A DNA stretch of 39,740 bases from an uncultured Oscillospiraceae bacterium (GCA_947626845.1 CANQTW010000023.1:1-39740), one strand, 5' to 3'; counted from the stretch's first letter, positions 22,095 to 30,041 are shown. A program made the numbers and translations. The notes: a model not told the origin generated them from the letters alone.

Positions 22095-22196
22095 GGTTTT
22101 GTACCTCCTTTTCGGCCCGCCGGACTCTTTATCGCTCCGGCGGTCAAACGGCCTTTGCCTCGCCCATCGTCCGGCGTTGCGAAGCTCCGGCCTGAC
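22095..22196 (-). promoter_or_regulatory. Structured 5' leader of the ECF S-component gene, candidate cis-regulatory RNA
   Basis: From the likely transcription start near 22196 to the ribosome site, the minus strand is GC-rich. It holds CCGG...CCGG pairing near the 5' end and a strong 8-bp hairpin CCGCCGGA...TCCGGCGG that ends 6 bases before AAGGAGG. I could not match it to TPP, FMN, cobalamin, THF or preQ1 motifs I know. S-component genes are often riboswitch-controlled. Confidence 0.4.
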
Positions 22197-22202
22197 AGAG
22201 TC

Positions 22203-22230
22203 ATTATACAGCCGTCTGATATTATTTAAA
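22203..22230 (-). promoter_or_regulatory. Probable promoter of the ECF S-component gene
   Basis: On the minus strand TTTAAA (22225-22230), 16 bases, then perfect TATAAT (22203-22208). The -35 box is poor. Confidence 0.5.
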
Positions 22231-22295
22231 TAGCCAAAAAAGGATAAGTTTATATAGTCAGATTCCCATAAGAGCAGGGCTTCACACCCTATGTA

Positions 22296-22862
22296 TCACG
22301 TCTCATAGGGGCTGTCCAGGGAGTAGTCCCAGCGGTCTCCGCCGTGAAAGGCGTCCCGGAAGTAATTGTGCCGCCCGTCTCCGGCAAACCAGAAATAGCC
22401 CGCCGGCAGGACGCGGCCCGTGTCATCAAGGCCGTTTTTCTCGTCGTTCCAGCGTTTCAGCACGTCCCCGGCCAGGGTGAGGAACTCCTCCTCCAGGGGC
22501 GCCCAGTCCAGATAATAGAACTGTCCCGGCGCCGTCACCACCTCCGCGATGGTCTCCCCCGCGAAATCCGGGCTGTCCAGCCGGTTCAGCACCGTCCAGG
22601 CCACGCACGCCCGCTCCGTGTCGCTGCCGATGCCTCCGGCCTCCGCCCAGATGAGCCTGGCCAGCATCTCCACATCGGCCTGGGTGTAATACGTCACATA
22701 GTCCTCTTTTTGGGGCGCGGGCTTGTCCTCCGGCGCAAGCCGCTCCTGGTCCGCCAGGATCACGGAGGTGGCGGCGGCTTTCTCGTAGCACGTTCTGGCG
22801 CAGGCGGGCATGGCGGCAAGCACCATGACGCCGGCGATCAGGCCAAGCAAAACTGTTTTCAT
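22296..22862 (-). CDS. SleB-like cell wall hydrolase (Hydrolase_2), secreted
   Basis: 188 residues. The N-terminus MKTVLLGLIAGVMVLAAMPA followed by CART is a signal peptide, possibly of lipoprotein type. The domain YYTQADVEMLARLIWAEAGG, then ACVAWTVLNRLDSPDFAGET, then PGQFYYL is the SleB/CwlJ hydrolase fold, with the likely catalytic Glu in WAEAGG. Such enzymes act as lytic transglycosylases on cortex or cell wall peptidoglycan. With about 188 residues and no peptidoglycan-binding domain it resembles CwlJ-type or vegetative relatives. The ATG at 22862 follows AAGGAG; the longer open frame upstream reads through repeat DNA. Confidence 0.87.
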   Translation of the reverse strand: MKTVLLGLIAGVMVLAAMPACARTCYEKAAATSVILADQERLAPEDKPAPQKEDYVTYYTQADVEMLARLIWAEAGGIGSDTERACVAWTVLNRLDSPDFAGETIAEVVTAPGQFYYLDWAPLEEEFLTLAGDVLKRWNDEKNGLDDTGRVLPAGYFWFAGDGRHNYFRDAFHGGDRWDYSLDSPYET

Positions 22863-22959
22863 TCGATCACACTCCTTGTCCCATCCTATGCGGGCAGGAG
22901 CGTGAATATTCCTGTTTTTCAAACAAAGGCAAAAAAAGACGGGACAGCCTCTGCTGTCC

Positions 22960-23022
22960 CAGTTTGTCAAAAAACTCAAATTTGCTATTTTTTCCGGCGA
23001 CATGTGCGTCGGAAAAAATCCC
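22960..23022 (+). repeat. Dispersed repeat C, copy 2 (5' part)
   Basis: The hairpin TTTTTTCCG (22988-22996) with CGGAAAAAA (23010-23018) sits in the same context as at 15580-15650 on the other strand. The companion hairpin GTCGGAAAAAGCCC-gtca-GGGCTTTTTCGAC lies apart at 23126-23156 with one base lost from its right arm. Confidence 0.65.
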
Positions 23023-23215
23023 TTTTGTCACGCAAGTGTGCCGCTTTGCGGCTCATGCGGCGTGACGGCAGGGGAAAATACCTGAATTTCGCAAAATTCA
23101 GATATTTTTCCCACACGTTCCCCTTGTCGGAAAAAGCCCGTCAGGGCTTTTTCGACAGTCTCGGACAGCCTCTGCTGTCCCGCCACAGTTTGTCACGCAA
23201 GTGTGCTAATGGGGC

Positions 23216-23312
23216 CCCCATCGGGCCGCTGCCCGATGGGGAGAGGAGGAGCAAAGCCCGCGCCTGAGCCCGAATACTTGGAGGGCGAGGTTAAACGGCT
23301 TCCGCGACGACG
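23216..23312 (+). repeat. Dispersed element B, copy 3
   Basis: The hairpin CCCCATCGGGC-cgct-GCCCGATGGGG (23216-23241) is followed by AGAGGAGGAGC, CCGCGCCTGAGCCC and GGCGAGGTTAAACGGCTTCC, then GCGACGACG. It abuts the stop codon of the minus-strand CBS gene and runs against it. Confidence 0.75.
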
Positions 23313-23741
23313 TCAGGCCTCAGTGAATTCCTCGTCCAGCGGGGGAAGCTCCCGGCCCGCCAGCTCCGCGATGATCATGCGGCGGGTAACGATGCCGCAC
23401 AGGGCTCCCCTGTCGTCCACCACGGGGACGAAATTCTGCTGGAGCGCCGCGTCGATCAGCTTATCCTCGCTGGCTGTAATGGCAATGGGCGGGCAGAAGT
23501 CATGGCGCATGATCTCCCCCACCGTATGGCGCTCCATCTCCGGCGCCGCCCCGTTCAGGCCGTCGAAATACCTGAGAAAGTCTCGGTCATTGACACAGCC
23601 GATGAACTTCCCCTCCGGGTCAAGCACCGGAATGGCGGTGTACCCGTGGCGGCGCATCACATCCACGCCCTTGCGGATGGTGGAATCGGTTCTCAGGCAC
23701 ACGGTCAGCGCCTTGGGCACCATGATTTTTGCTATGTTCAT
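23313..23741 (-). CDS. Tandem CBS-domain protein
   Basis: 142 residues forming one Bateman module of two CBS domains: IMVPKALTVCLRTDSTIRKG with VDVMRRHGYTAIPVLDPEGK in the first, and VGEIMRHDFCPPIAITASED with FVPVVDDRGALCGIVTRRMI in the second. CBS pairs bind adenosine ligands such as AMP, ATP or S-adenosylmethionine and act as energy or ligand sensors. No effector domain is attached, as in many stand-alone clostridial CBS proteins; partner unknown. The ribosome site is weak (GGGGG about 14 bases before ATG). Its last codons lie beside repeat element B. Confidence 0.9.
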   Translation of the reverse strand: MNIAKIMVPKALTVCLRTDSTIRKGVDVMRRHGYTAIPVLDPEGKFIGCVNDRDFLRYFDGLNGAAPEMERHTVGEIMRHDFCPPIAITASEDKLIDAALQQNFVPVVDDRGALCGIVTRRMIIAELAGRELPPLDEEFTEA

Positions 23742-23888
23742 ATGGTTTGAACCCCCAAAATGGATAACTCTTGTTTTATTTAACCATAAAGATGTGAAAA
23801 ATGGGTTAATAATTTGTGAAATTTACAAAATGTTTAAAGCTATGATGCAAATCGGATCAGAGTGTTGGCACTGACACTCCCCCGTTTC

Positions 23889-23970
23889 ATTTTTTCCGGC
23901 GACACGCGCGTCAAAAAAATCCCCCGCACGTTCCCTTTGTCGGAAAAAGCCCGTCAGGGCTTTTTCCGAC
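23889..23970 (+). repeat. Dispersed repeat C, copy 3
   Basis: TTTTTTCCGGCGACACGCGCGTC is followed by AAAAAAATCC (left hairpin decayed), then GCACGTTCCCTTTGTCGG and a perfect 14-bp hairpin (23939-23952 with 23957-23970, loop GTCA) with A- and T-rich stem. The second hairpin could act as a transcription terminator upstream of mnmG. Confidence 0.65.
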
Positions 23971-24017
23971 AGTCTCAGCCAAAGGCCGTCAGGCCTTTGA
24001 CAACAGTCAGATTTATC

Positions 24018-24046
24018 TTGCGAAAATCGCTCGGTTGTATTAAAAT
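24018..24046 (+). promoter_or_regulatory. Probable promoter of mnmG
   Basis: TTGCGA (24018-24023), 17 bases, TAAAAT (24041-24046), 25 bases before the start codon. Confidence 0.5.
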
Positions 24047-24071
24047 ATCCCCATGAAACGAGGTGTTATCC

Positions 24072-25934
24072 ATGGAGTACAACGCCGGAAGCTGTGACGT
24101 GGCCGTCATCGGCGCGGGACACGCCGGGATCGAGGCGGCGCTGGCCTCATGCCGGCTGGGGTGCCGGACGGTGATCTTCACCATGAACCTGGACAGCGTG
24201 GGCAACATGCCCTGCAATCCGGCCATCGGCGGTACGGCCAAGGGACATCTGGTGCGGGAGCTCTCCTGCCTGGGCGGGCAGATGCCGGTGACGGCGGATC
24301 AGGCCTGCATCCAATACCGGATGCTGAATCTGGGCAAGGGTCCCGCCGTCTGGTCCCTGCGGGCCCAGGCGGACAGGCGCGAGTACCAGAAGCTCATGAA
24401 GGGCGTACTGGAGCGGGAGGACAACCTGTGCCTTGTCCAGGCGGAGATCACCCAAATCCGCACGGAAAACGGCGCTGTCTCCGCCGTGGTCACCCGCTCC
24501 GGGGCCGTGTGGGCCTGCCGCGCGGCGGTGGTGTGCACCGGCACCTACCTCCATGGCCGCACCGTGGTGGGGGACGTCACCCAGGAGAGCGGCCCCGACG
24601 GGATGCACGCCTCAGGGCCGCTGACGGACAGCCTGCGCGGCCTGGGCCTCTCCCTCCGGCGGTTCAAAACCGGCACGCCGCCCAGGATCAACGGAAGATC
24701 GGTGGATTTTTCAAAGATGGAGCTTCAGCCGGGGGACCCCAGACCGGAGCCCTTCACCTTCGACGGCGAGGCCGTACCGGAGAATCGGGCGGTCTGCTGG
24801 CTCACCTATACCAACGAACGGACCCATGAGATCATTCGGGCCAATCTCTCCCGCTCCCCCCTCTACAACGGCGTCATCGACGGCGTAGGGCCCCGGTACT
24901 GCCCCTCCATCGAGACGAAGATCGTCACCTTCCCCGATAAAAAGCGCCACCAGCTGTTCATCGAGCCCATGGGCCTGGACACGGAGGAGCTCTATATCCA
25001 GGGCCTCTCCTCCTCCCTGCCAGAGGACGTGCAGACAGAGATGGTCCACTCCATCGAGGGCCTTGAGCACGCCCGTATCCAGCGGTACGCCTACGCCATC
25101 GAGTACGACTGCGTGGACCCCACCGAGCTTCGGCTGACGCTGGAGGTCCGGAGCGTCCCCGGCCTTTACGGCGCGGGGCAGTTCAACGGCAGCTCCGGCT
25201 ACGAGGAGGCGGCGGTGCAGGGCTTTGTGGCCGGTGCCAACGCCGCCCTGAAGCTCCTGGGCCGGGAGCCGCTGATCCTGGACCGGGCCGGCAGCTACAT
25301 CGGCACCCTCATCGACGACCTGGTGACCCGCGGCACCAACGAGCCCTACCGCATGATGACCTCCCGCTCCGAGTACCGGCTGTATCTCAGGCAGGACAAC
25401 GCGGACATACGCCTGTGCGGCGTCGGCCGCCGTCTGGGGCTGATCTCCGCCCAGCGGTATCAGCGGGTCCTGGAGAAATATGAAAACGTAGAGCGGGAGA
25501 CGGCGCGGCTGGAGGCGGCCTTCGTCCCCCCCTCAGAGGAGCTGAACGCCTTTCTGGCCGCCCACGGCCAGCCGGCTGTCACCACCGGCGTCAGCCTCGC
25601 CTCCCTGATCCGCCGACCCCAGCTGGACTACGCCTCCACCGCCCCCTTCGACCCCGCCAGGCCCGCCCTGCCGGAGCCGGTGGTGAAGGAGGTGGAGATC
25701 GGCCTCAAATACGCCGGCTACATCGAAAAGCAGACCCGGCAGATTCGGGAATTCCGGCGTCTGGAGGAGAGGAAACTCCCCCCCGATATCGACTACAACG
25801 CCATCCAGGGTCTCCGCCTGGAGGCGCGGCAGAAGCTGAGCCGCCTGCGCCCGGAAAATTTGGGCCAGGCCACCCGCATCTCCGGCGTCTCCCCCGCCGA
25901 CGCCGCGGCGCTGATGGTATACCTGAGCAAATGA
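24072..25934 (+). CDS. mnmG: tRNA uridine 5-carboxymethylaminomethyl modification enzyme MnmG (GidA)
   Basis: 620 residues, full length. The N-terminal FAD site is VAVIGAGHAGIEAALASCRL. Family motifs MPCNPAIGGTAKGHLVREL with LGGQM, the ALNLGKGPA-like MLNLGKGPAVWSLRAQADR, VVCTGTYLHG, RFKTGTPPRI and the C-terminal ANEPYRMMTSRSEYRL-type segment TRGTNEPYRMMTSRSEYRLY are present, plus the helical end domain. With MnmE it installs the cmnm group at U34 of several tRNAs. MnmE is not next to it here, unlike the frequent mnmE-mnmG-rsmG order. The ATG at 24072 follows GAGGTG; the GTG at 24063 overlaps that site. It heads a run with the DLH-like, anSME-like and nucleotidyltransferase genes. Confidence 0.97.
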   Translation: MEYNAGSCDVAVIGAGHAGIEAALASCRLGCRTVIFTMNLDSVGNMPCNPAIGGTAKGHLVRELSCLGGQMPVTADQACIQYRMLNLGKGPAVWSLRAQADRREYQKLMKGVLEREDNLCLVQAEITQIRTENGAVSAVVTRSGAVWACRAAVVCTGTYLHGRTVVGDVTQESGPDGMHASGPLTDSLRGLGLSLRRFKTGTPPRINGRSVDFSKMELQPGDPRPEPFTFDGEAVPENRAVCWLTYTNERTHEIIRANLSRSPLYNGVIDGVGPRYCPSIETKIVTFPDKKRHQLFIEPMGLDTEELYIQGLSSSLPEDVQTEMVHSIEGLEHARIQRYAYAIEYDCVDPTELRLTLEVRSVPGLYGAGQFNGSSGYEEAAVQGFVAGANAALKLLGREPLILDRAGSYIGTLIDDLVTRGTNEPYRMMTSRSEYRLYLRQDNADIRLCGVGRRLGLISAQRYQRVLEKYENVERETARLEAAFVPPSEELNAFLAAHGQPAVTTGVSLASLIRRPQLDYASTAPFDPARPALPEPVVKEVEIGLKYAGYIEKQTRQIREFRRLEERKLPPDIDYNAIQGLRLEARQKLSRLRPENLGQATRISGVSPADAAALMVYLSK

Positions 25935-25955
25935 TCCCCGAAAGGAGAATATGAT

Positions 25956-26720
25956 ATGTGGAACAGCTTTAAAACCGACGCCTACGCCGGTCAGATCGCC
26001 GAGACCGTGGTCATCCCAGGCCGGCGGAACGTCCCCATCCACGCCTACTGGTCGCGGCCCCTGGGAACGGCCTCCGTCCCCTCCCTGGTGCTGATTCCCC
26101 ACATGCCCGGCTGGGACGAGTGGTGCCGGGAGGCGGCCCGCCGCTTCACCGAGCACGGCTACGCCGTCCTCTGCCCCAATATCTACGAGGAGGTGGGCCA
26201 CGGCACGCCTCCGGAGGTCGCAAAGCGCTCCATGGAGCAGGGCGGCGTACCGGACAGCGACGTGATGGACGACGTGGCCGCGTCCCTGCGCTTTCTGAAG
26301 GCACAGCCCAACGCCAACGGCAAGGTTGGCGTCATCGGCATGTGCTCCGGCGGACGCCACACCTTCCTGGCGGCCTGCACCGTCCCCGGTATCGACGCGG
26401 CGGTGGACTGCTGGGGCGGCGGCGTAGTCTGCCCGCCGGACAAGCTCACCCCCGCCCGGCCCGTGGCGCCCATCGACTACGCCGAAAAGCTCCAGTGCCC
26501 CCTTTTGGGCATCTTCGGCAACGAGGACCGCAGCCCCACGCCGGAGGACGTGGATATCATAGAGGCCCGCCTGAAGGCGTTGGGCAAGGACTACGAGTTC
26601 CACCGCTACGACGGGGCAGGACACGGCATCTGGTACTACCACACGCCCATGTACCGGCAGGGACCGGCCATGGACTCCTTCGACAAGGCCCTGGCCTTTC
26701 TGGACAGACACCTCACATGA
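25956..26720 (+). CDS. Dienelactone hydrolase family alpha/beta hydrolase
   Basis: 254 residues of the DLH group. The predicted triad is Cys130 in GVIGMCSGGRH, an Asp in FGNEDRSPTPED and a His in YDGAGHGIWYY. A Cys nucleophile is normal for dienelactone hydrolases. The opening VVIPGRRNVPIHAYWSRPLG and SLVLIPHMPGWDEWCREAAR are typical. In this gut-type anaerobe a chloroaromatic substrate is unlikely, so a general esterase or thioesterase-like activity is more plausible. AAAGGAG precedes the ATG. Its stop overlaps the start of the following radical SAM gene (ATGA), so the two are translationally coupled. Confidence 0.88.
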   Translation: MWNSFKTDAYAGQIAETVVIPGRRNVPIHAYWSRPLGTASVPSLVLIPHMPGWDEWCREAARRFTEHGYAVLCPNIYEEVGHGTPPEVAKRSMEQGGVPDSDVMDDVAASLRFLKAQPNANGKVGVIGMCSGGRHTFLAACTVPGIDAAVDCWGGGVVCPPDKLTPARPVAPIDYAEKLQCPLLGIFGNEDRSPTPEDVDIIEARLKALGKDYEFHRYDGAGHGIWYYHTPMYRQGPAMDSFDKALAFLDRHLT

Positions 26721-27883
26721 GCGGGACGGAAAAGCGCCCCTTCGCCCTGATGGTCAAGCCCGTAGGCTCCCGGTGCAACATGCGCTGTACCTACTGCTAC
26801 TATCTGGACAAGGGAAAATACTCCTCCCACCCCAGGCAGACCCGCATGAGCTTCGATCTTCTGGAAAAGCTCATCCGCCAGGCTGTGGAGGCCTCCCCCG
26901 GCCCCGTGGTATCCTTTACCTGGCACGGCGGCGAGCCCACGCTGGCGGGGCTGGATTTCTATAAAAAAGCGGTGGAGCTTCAGCGGAAAGCCCTCCCCGC
27001 CGGCTGGACGGCCCTCAACAACCTGCAAACCAACGGCCTTCTGCTCAACGACGCCTGGTGCGCCTTTCTGCGGGACAACCGCTTCGACGTGGGTCTCTCC
27101 GTGGACGGCTCAGAGGCGGTCCACGACATAAACCGTCGGGATCTGGGCGGAAACCCCACCTTCGGGCGCGTTCGGGCCGCCGCGGCCCGCTTAAAGCGCC
27201 ACGGCATCGAGCCGGACCTCTTATGTACCGTCAACGCCGAGAGTGAGAAGCGGCCCTTGGAGGTCTACCGCGCCCTCCGCACTCTGGGGAGCGGCTGGGT
27301 CCAGTTCATCCCCATCACGGCCCGGACCCCGGACGGCGGCCTGACCCCCTCCTCCGTCTCCCCGGAGGGGTACGGACGGTTCCTTATCGCCTGCTTCGAC
27401 GAGTGGGCGGCAAACGATCTGGGAAGGTTGGACGTCCAGCTCTTCGCGGAGGCCGCCCGCGTCCTGGCCGGCGGTCAGGCGTCCCTTTGTACCCTTCAGC
27501 CCGTCTGCGGGCGGGTGCCGGTGGTGGAGGAGGACGGGGCGGTATACGCCTGTGACCATTTCGTGGACCCGCAGCACCGGCTGGGCAGTCTCTCCGCCGC
27601 CAGGCTGGAAAAGCTGGCCAATTCCGCCGGGCAGCTGGCCTTCGGAGACCGGAAAAGCCGGCTCACCGCCCAGTGCCGCCGCTGTCCCTATCTCGCTCTC
27701 TGCAACGGCGGGTGCCCCAAGGACCGCTTCGCCCTCTCGGAGGACGGCGAGGCGGGCCAGTACTGCCTCTGCTCCGGCATGAGGTTGTTTTTCGACCACG
27801 CGGAACCTGTCCTCCGGCGGATGACGGCGCTGAGCCGGAGCGGCTTGGGGCCGGATGAAATCATGGAAAAACTGAAAAAATGA
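26717..27883 (+). CDS. Radical SAM/SPASM enzyme of the anaerobic sulfatase-maturase type
   Basis: 388 residues. The radical SAM cluster is CNMRCTYC (Cys20, Cys24, Cys27), followed by SFTWHGGEPTLAGLDFYKK and NNLQTNGLLLNDAW, as in anSME proteins. The C-terminal SPASM domain has CGRVPVVEEDGAVYACDHFV and CRRCPYLALCNGGCPKDRF, ligands for two extra iron-sulfur clusters. Anaerobic sulfatase maturases oxidise a Cys or Ser of a sulfatase to formylglycine. No sulfatase gene lies in this window, so the substrate may be elsewhere, or the enzyme may modify another protein. The start overlaps the previous stop by four bases. Cluster chemistry implies an anaerobic host. Confidence 0.9.
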   Translation: MSGTEKRPFALMVKPVGSRCNMRCTYCYYLDKGKYSSHPRQTRMSFDLLEKLIRQAVEASPGPVVSFTWHGGEPTLAGLDFYKKAVELQRKALPAGWTALNNLQTNGLLLNDAWCAFLRDNRFDVGLSVDGSEAVHDINRRDLGGNPTFGRVRAAAARLKRHGIEPDLLCTVNAESEKRPLEVYRALRTLGSGWVQFIPITARTPDGGLTPSSVSPEGYGRFLIACFDEWAANDLGRLDVQLFAEAARVLAGGQASLCTLQPVCGRVPVVEEDGAVYACDHFVDPQHRLGSLSAARLEKLANSAGQLAFGDRKSRLTAQCRRCPYLALCNGGCPKDRFALSEDGEAGQYCLCSGMRLFFDHAEPVLRRMTALSRSGLGPDEIMEKLKK

Positions 27884-27953
27884 CCGCCGCGCCGTGGAGA
27901 CCGGACACCCGGCCCCTGGGACGTATGGCGCGAGCTTTCAAGGAGGAATCGAT

Positions 27954-28688
27954 ATGATAAAGTCCATCGTTCTTGCCGCCGGCAAGGGGACAAGACTGGC
28001 CCAGGAGGGCATCGACCTGCCCAAGGCCATGCGTCTGGCCCTGGGGAAGCCCCTTTTGGGGTGGGTATTGGACGCCCTGCCCACGGATCAGGCCGACACC
28101 GTCCTCGTGGTGGGCTACAAAAAGGAGTACATTCTCAGGGCCTTCCCGGCATATCCCCACGCCGAGCAGGCCGAACAGCTGGGCACCGGCCACGCGGTCA
28201 TGTGCGCCGTCCCTACCCTGGGGGACTACCGCGGGGATGTGCTCATCTGCTGCGGGGACATGCCCCTGGTGCGTCCGGAGACCTACGCGGCCCTGGTGGA
28301 AGCGCATAGGAAAAGCGGCGCCGTCTGCACGGTGCTGTCCGGCGTCTCCCAGGAGCCCCTGCCCTTCGGGCGGGTGATCCGGGACAAAAACGGCGATTTT
28401 GACCGCATCGTGGAGGACCGTGACTGCTCGCCGGAGGAAAAGGCCTGCCGGGAGCTGAACTCCGGCATCCTGGCGGCGGACTTCAGGAAGATGGTCTCCG
28501 CCCTCTCGGAGCTGCGCACCGACAACGCCCAGGGGGAGTATTACCTCACCGACCTGCCCCGCATCCTCAAGGAGCGCGGCGAAAAGGTCGGCGTGTGCGT
28601 CCGGGACATGGGCGAGGAGCTGATCGGCGTCAATACCCCCGCCCAGCTGGCCCAGGTGGAGGAAATTTTACTGACACGCTCACGCTGA
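27954..28688 (+). CDS. Sugar-1-phosphate nucleotidyltransferase, GlmU N-terminal-like
   Basis: 244 residues, a single nucleotidyltransferase domain: SIVLAAGKGTRLAQEGIDLP with KAMRLALGKPLLGWVLDAL at the start, EQLGTGHAVMCAVPTLGDY with CCGDMPLV in the middle, and RELNSGILAADF, NAQGEYYLTDLP near the end. This is close to the uridyltransferase half of GlmU, which makes UDP-GlcNAc, but the left-handed beta-helix acetyltransferase half is absent. It may form UDP-GlcNAc or another activated sugar. AAGGAGG precedes the ATG by 7 bases; an upstream in-frame ATG at 27894 lies before this site. Last gene of the mnmG run. Confidence 0.88.
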   Translation: MIKSIVLAAGKGTRLAQEGIDLPKAMRLALGKPLLGWVLDALPTDQADTVLVVGYKKEYILRAFPAYPHAEQAEQLGTGHAVMCAVPTLGDYRGDVLICCGDMPLVRPETYAALVEAHRKSGAVCTVLSGVSQEPLPFGRVIRDKNGDFDRIVEDRDCSPEEKACRELNSGILAADFRKMVSALSELRTDNAQGEYYLTDLPRILKERGEKVGVCVRDMGEELIGVNTPAQLAQVEEILLTRSR

Positions 28689-28816
28689 TCTGGCTTTTTG
28701 CCCGCCTTTTTCCCTTCGGTATACACAGTATATCACACACCTTTCCTATTGTCAAGTACTTTTTTATAAATTTTTTAATTATTTTTTAGCTTTGCTTCTT
28801 TACGGCATTTTTTTGC

Positions 28817-28845
28817 TTGACAGGGCGGATTCCGTCTGCTATAAT
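28817..28845 (+). promoter_or_regulatory. Consensus promoter of the thiT transcript
   Basis: Perfect TTGACA (28817-28822), 17 bases, perfect TATAAT (28840-28845) with an extended -10 TG. Confidence 0.92.
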
Positions 28846-28849
28846 TTCA

Positions 28850-28963
<114 letters not shown>

Positions 28964-28983
28964 TTCATACTGCGCCCGTTTTC

Positions 28984-29018
28984 TTTGCGTCCGGCATATG
29001 CCGGACGCAAATTTTTTT
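28984..29018 (+). terminator. Riboswitch-controlled intrinsic terminator before thiT
   Basis: A perfect 12-bp stem (28984-28995 with 29000-29011, loop ATAT) is followed by seven T. It ends directly before the GGAGG of thiT, so control by transcription termination is expected. Confidence 0.9.
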
Positions 29019-29032
29019 GGAGGTACAAAGAA

Positions 29033-29605
29033 ATGAACAACAAGCGCGTAAAAATGCTGGTGGAGGGCGCCATCATGGTGGCTCTGGCGGTACTGCTGGA
29101 CTTCCTGGCGTTTTATCATCTGCCCGACGGCGGATCCATCACCCTGAAGCTGGTCCCCATCGTGTTCTTCGCCGTGCGCTACGGCTACGGCTGGGGCGCT
29201 CTGGCGGGCTTCGTCTTTGGCGCTCTCAACTACATAAGCGGCAACGGCGTGTCCATCGACTGGACCACCATCATCTGCGACTACTTCCTGGCCTTCACCC
29301 TTCTGGGCTTCGGCGCCGGCCTTTTCAAAAAGGTCAAGCTGGGCGGCGTCTGGGGCTCTCTGGTGGGCGGCCTTCTGATGTTCACCTCCAGCTATCTGGT
29401 GGGCGTCTTTGTCTGGGCCAGGAACCTGTCGGCGGCGGACCCCTGGGACTTCCTGGGCATCACCTTCACCAACCCCTGGTTCTACTCCTTCATCTACAAC
29501 ATCACCTGGGCCGGCCCCTGCATCGTCCTGGCCGCCGTGGTCTTTGTGCTGTTCTACCAGATCAAGCCCGTGGCCAAGTACCTCAACGGCACAGACCTGA
29601 AATAA
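29033..29605 (+). CDS. thiT: Thiamine-specific ECF transporter S-component ThiT
   Basis: 190 residues with about six membrane helices, as in ThiT of Lactococcus. The family features are EGAIMVALAVLLDFLAFY, GGSITLKLVPIVFFAVRYG and GALAGFVFGALNYISG, with Trp and Tyr residues that could stack on thiamine. It binds thiamine with high affinity and works with the shared ECF energising module encoded elsewhere. The TPP riboswitch upstream independently supports the substrate. The ATG at 29033 follows GGAGG. It is a single-gene transcript, closed by a hairpin at 29641-29669. Thiamine biosynthesis genes are not seen here. Confidence 0.96.
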   Translation: MNNKRVKMLVEGAIMVALAVLLDFLAFYHLPDGGSITLKLVPIVFFAVRYGYGWGALAGFVFGALNYISGNGVSIDWTTIICDYFLAFTLLGFGAGLFKKVKLGGVWGSLVGGLLMFTSSYLVGVFVWARNLSAADPWDFLGITFTNPWFYSFIYNITWAGPCIVLAAVVFVLFYQIKPVAKYLNGTDLK

Positions 29606-29640
29606 GACCGTTCCTTCCCGTTCTTTTCTCCTCTTGTGAC

Positions 29641-29669
29641 CGGGCCGGCTCCGATTTGGAGCCGGCCCG
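29641..29669 (+). terminator. Terminator-like hairpin after thiT
   Basis: A perfect 12-bp GC-rich stem (29641-29652 with 29658-29669, loop GATTT), 35 bases after the stop; no clear T-run. Confidence 0.6.
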
Positions 29670-29720
29670 ATCCATTAGTTTCTAAAGAGTTTTGCAACGT
29701 CTCAATAAACGGGAAGTTAT

Positions 29721-30041
29721 CTATTTCTTCTCTTTCGGTTTTGGTGCTGGCAATTCCTCATACATGGCGTTAAACAAATCTGTCAAAAACTCTCTGTTGT
29801 CAACTTCGTCCACCAGCAGCATCTCTTTTGCTCCCTCATAGGGCAATTCATAGGTCGCTGTTGGCATACAGCTGATTGCTGCTTTTACTGGCTTTACAAG
29901 CAATCTGTCATCATAGATACCGCCTACGATTTTGCCACGGTAATAGATGATAAATTCTCCCATCATAGCCCGAACTGTAATTGCATCCAATTCGGATAAT
30001 TGCTCTAAAATAAAATCTAAATATTCTTTACTTGAAGCCAT
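29721..30041 (-). CDS. TfoX N-terminal domain protein
   Basis: 106 residues covering only the TfoX_N domain: EYLDFILEQLSELDAITVRA, then MMGEFIIYYRGKIVGGIYDD and RLLVKPVKAA. TfoX/Sxy regulates competence in gamma-proteobacteria, but the many stand-alone TfoX_N proteins in Firmicutes have no established role. The gene is clearly more AT-rich than its surroundings and carries an own upstream region also AT-rich, suggesting transfer. GAGGTGG precedes the ATG. A possible extended -10 promoter is at 30094-30122. Confidence 0.87.
   Translation of the reverse strand: MASSKEYLDFILEQLSELDAITVRAMMGEFIIYYRGKIVGGIYDDRLLVKPVKAAISCMPTATYELPYEGAKEMLLVDEVDNREFLTDLFNAMYEELPAPKPKEKK

Larger units (their letters stand above)
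22863..23312. repeat. 450-base gene-free mosaic of repeats
   Basis: Upstream of the SleB-like gene I see no gene. There are two GGACAGCCTCTGCTGTCC palindromes (about 22942 and 23162), two copies of TTTGTCACGCAAGTGTG (about 23026 and 23190), repeat C copy 2 in two parts (22960-23022 and 23113-23156) separated by about 90 bases of other material, and element B copy 3 (23216-23312). The pattern looks like repeats inserted into repeats. Element B ends exactly at the stop codon of the CBS gene. Confidence 0.7.
23742..24071. other. 330-base divergent gap between CBS gene and mnmG
   Basis: It contains the AT-rich upstream region of the CBS gene, repeat C copy 3 (23889-23970) with a perfect 14-bp hairpin, and the probable mnmG promoter (24018-24046). 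No gene is seen. Confidence 0.6.

Noticed and set aside
22344..23267. 307-residue plus-strand open frame across the SleB-like gene and repeats
   Set aside because: It is antisense to the SleB-like gene, and its later part is a translation of repeat C.
26120..26716. Upstream extension of the radical SAM frame by about 200 codons
   Set aside because: It runs through the dienelactone hydrolase gene in another frame. The family start motif and the ATGA overlap place the start at 26717.
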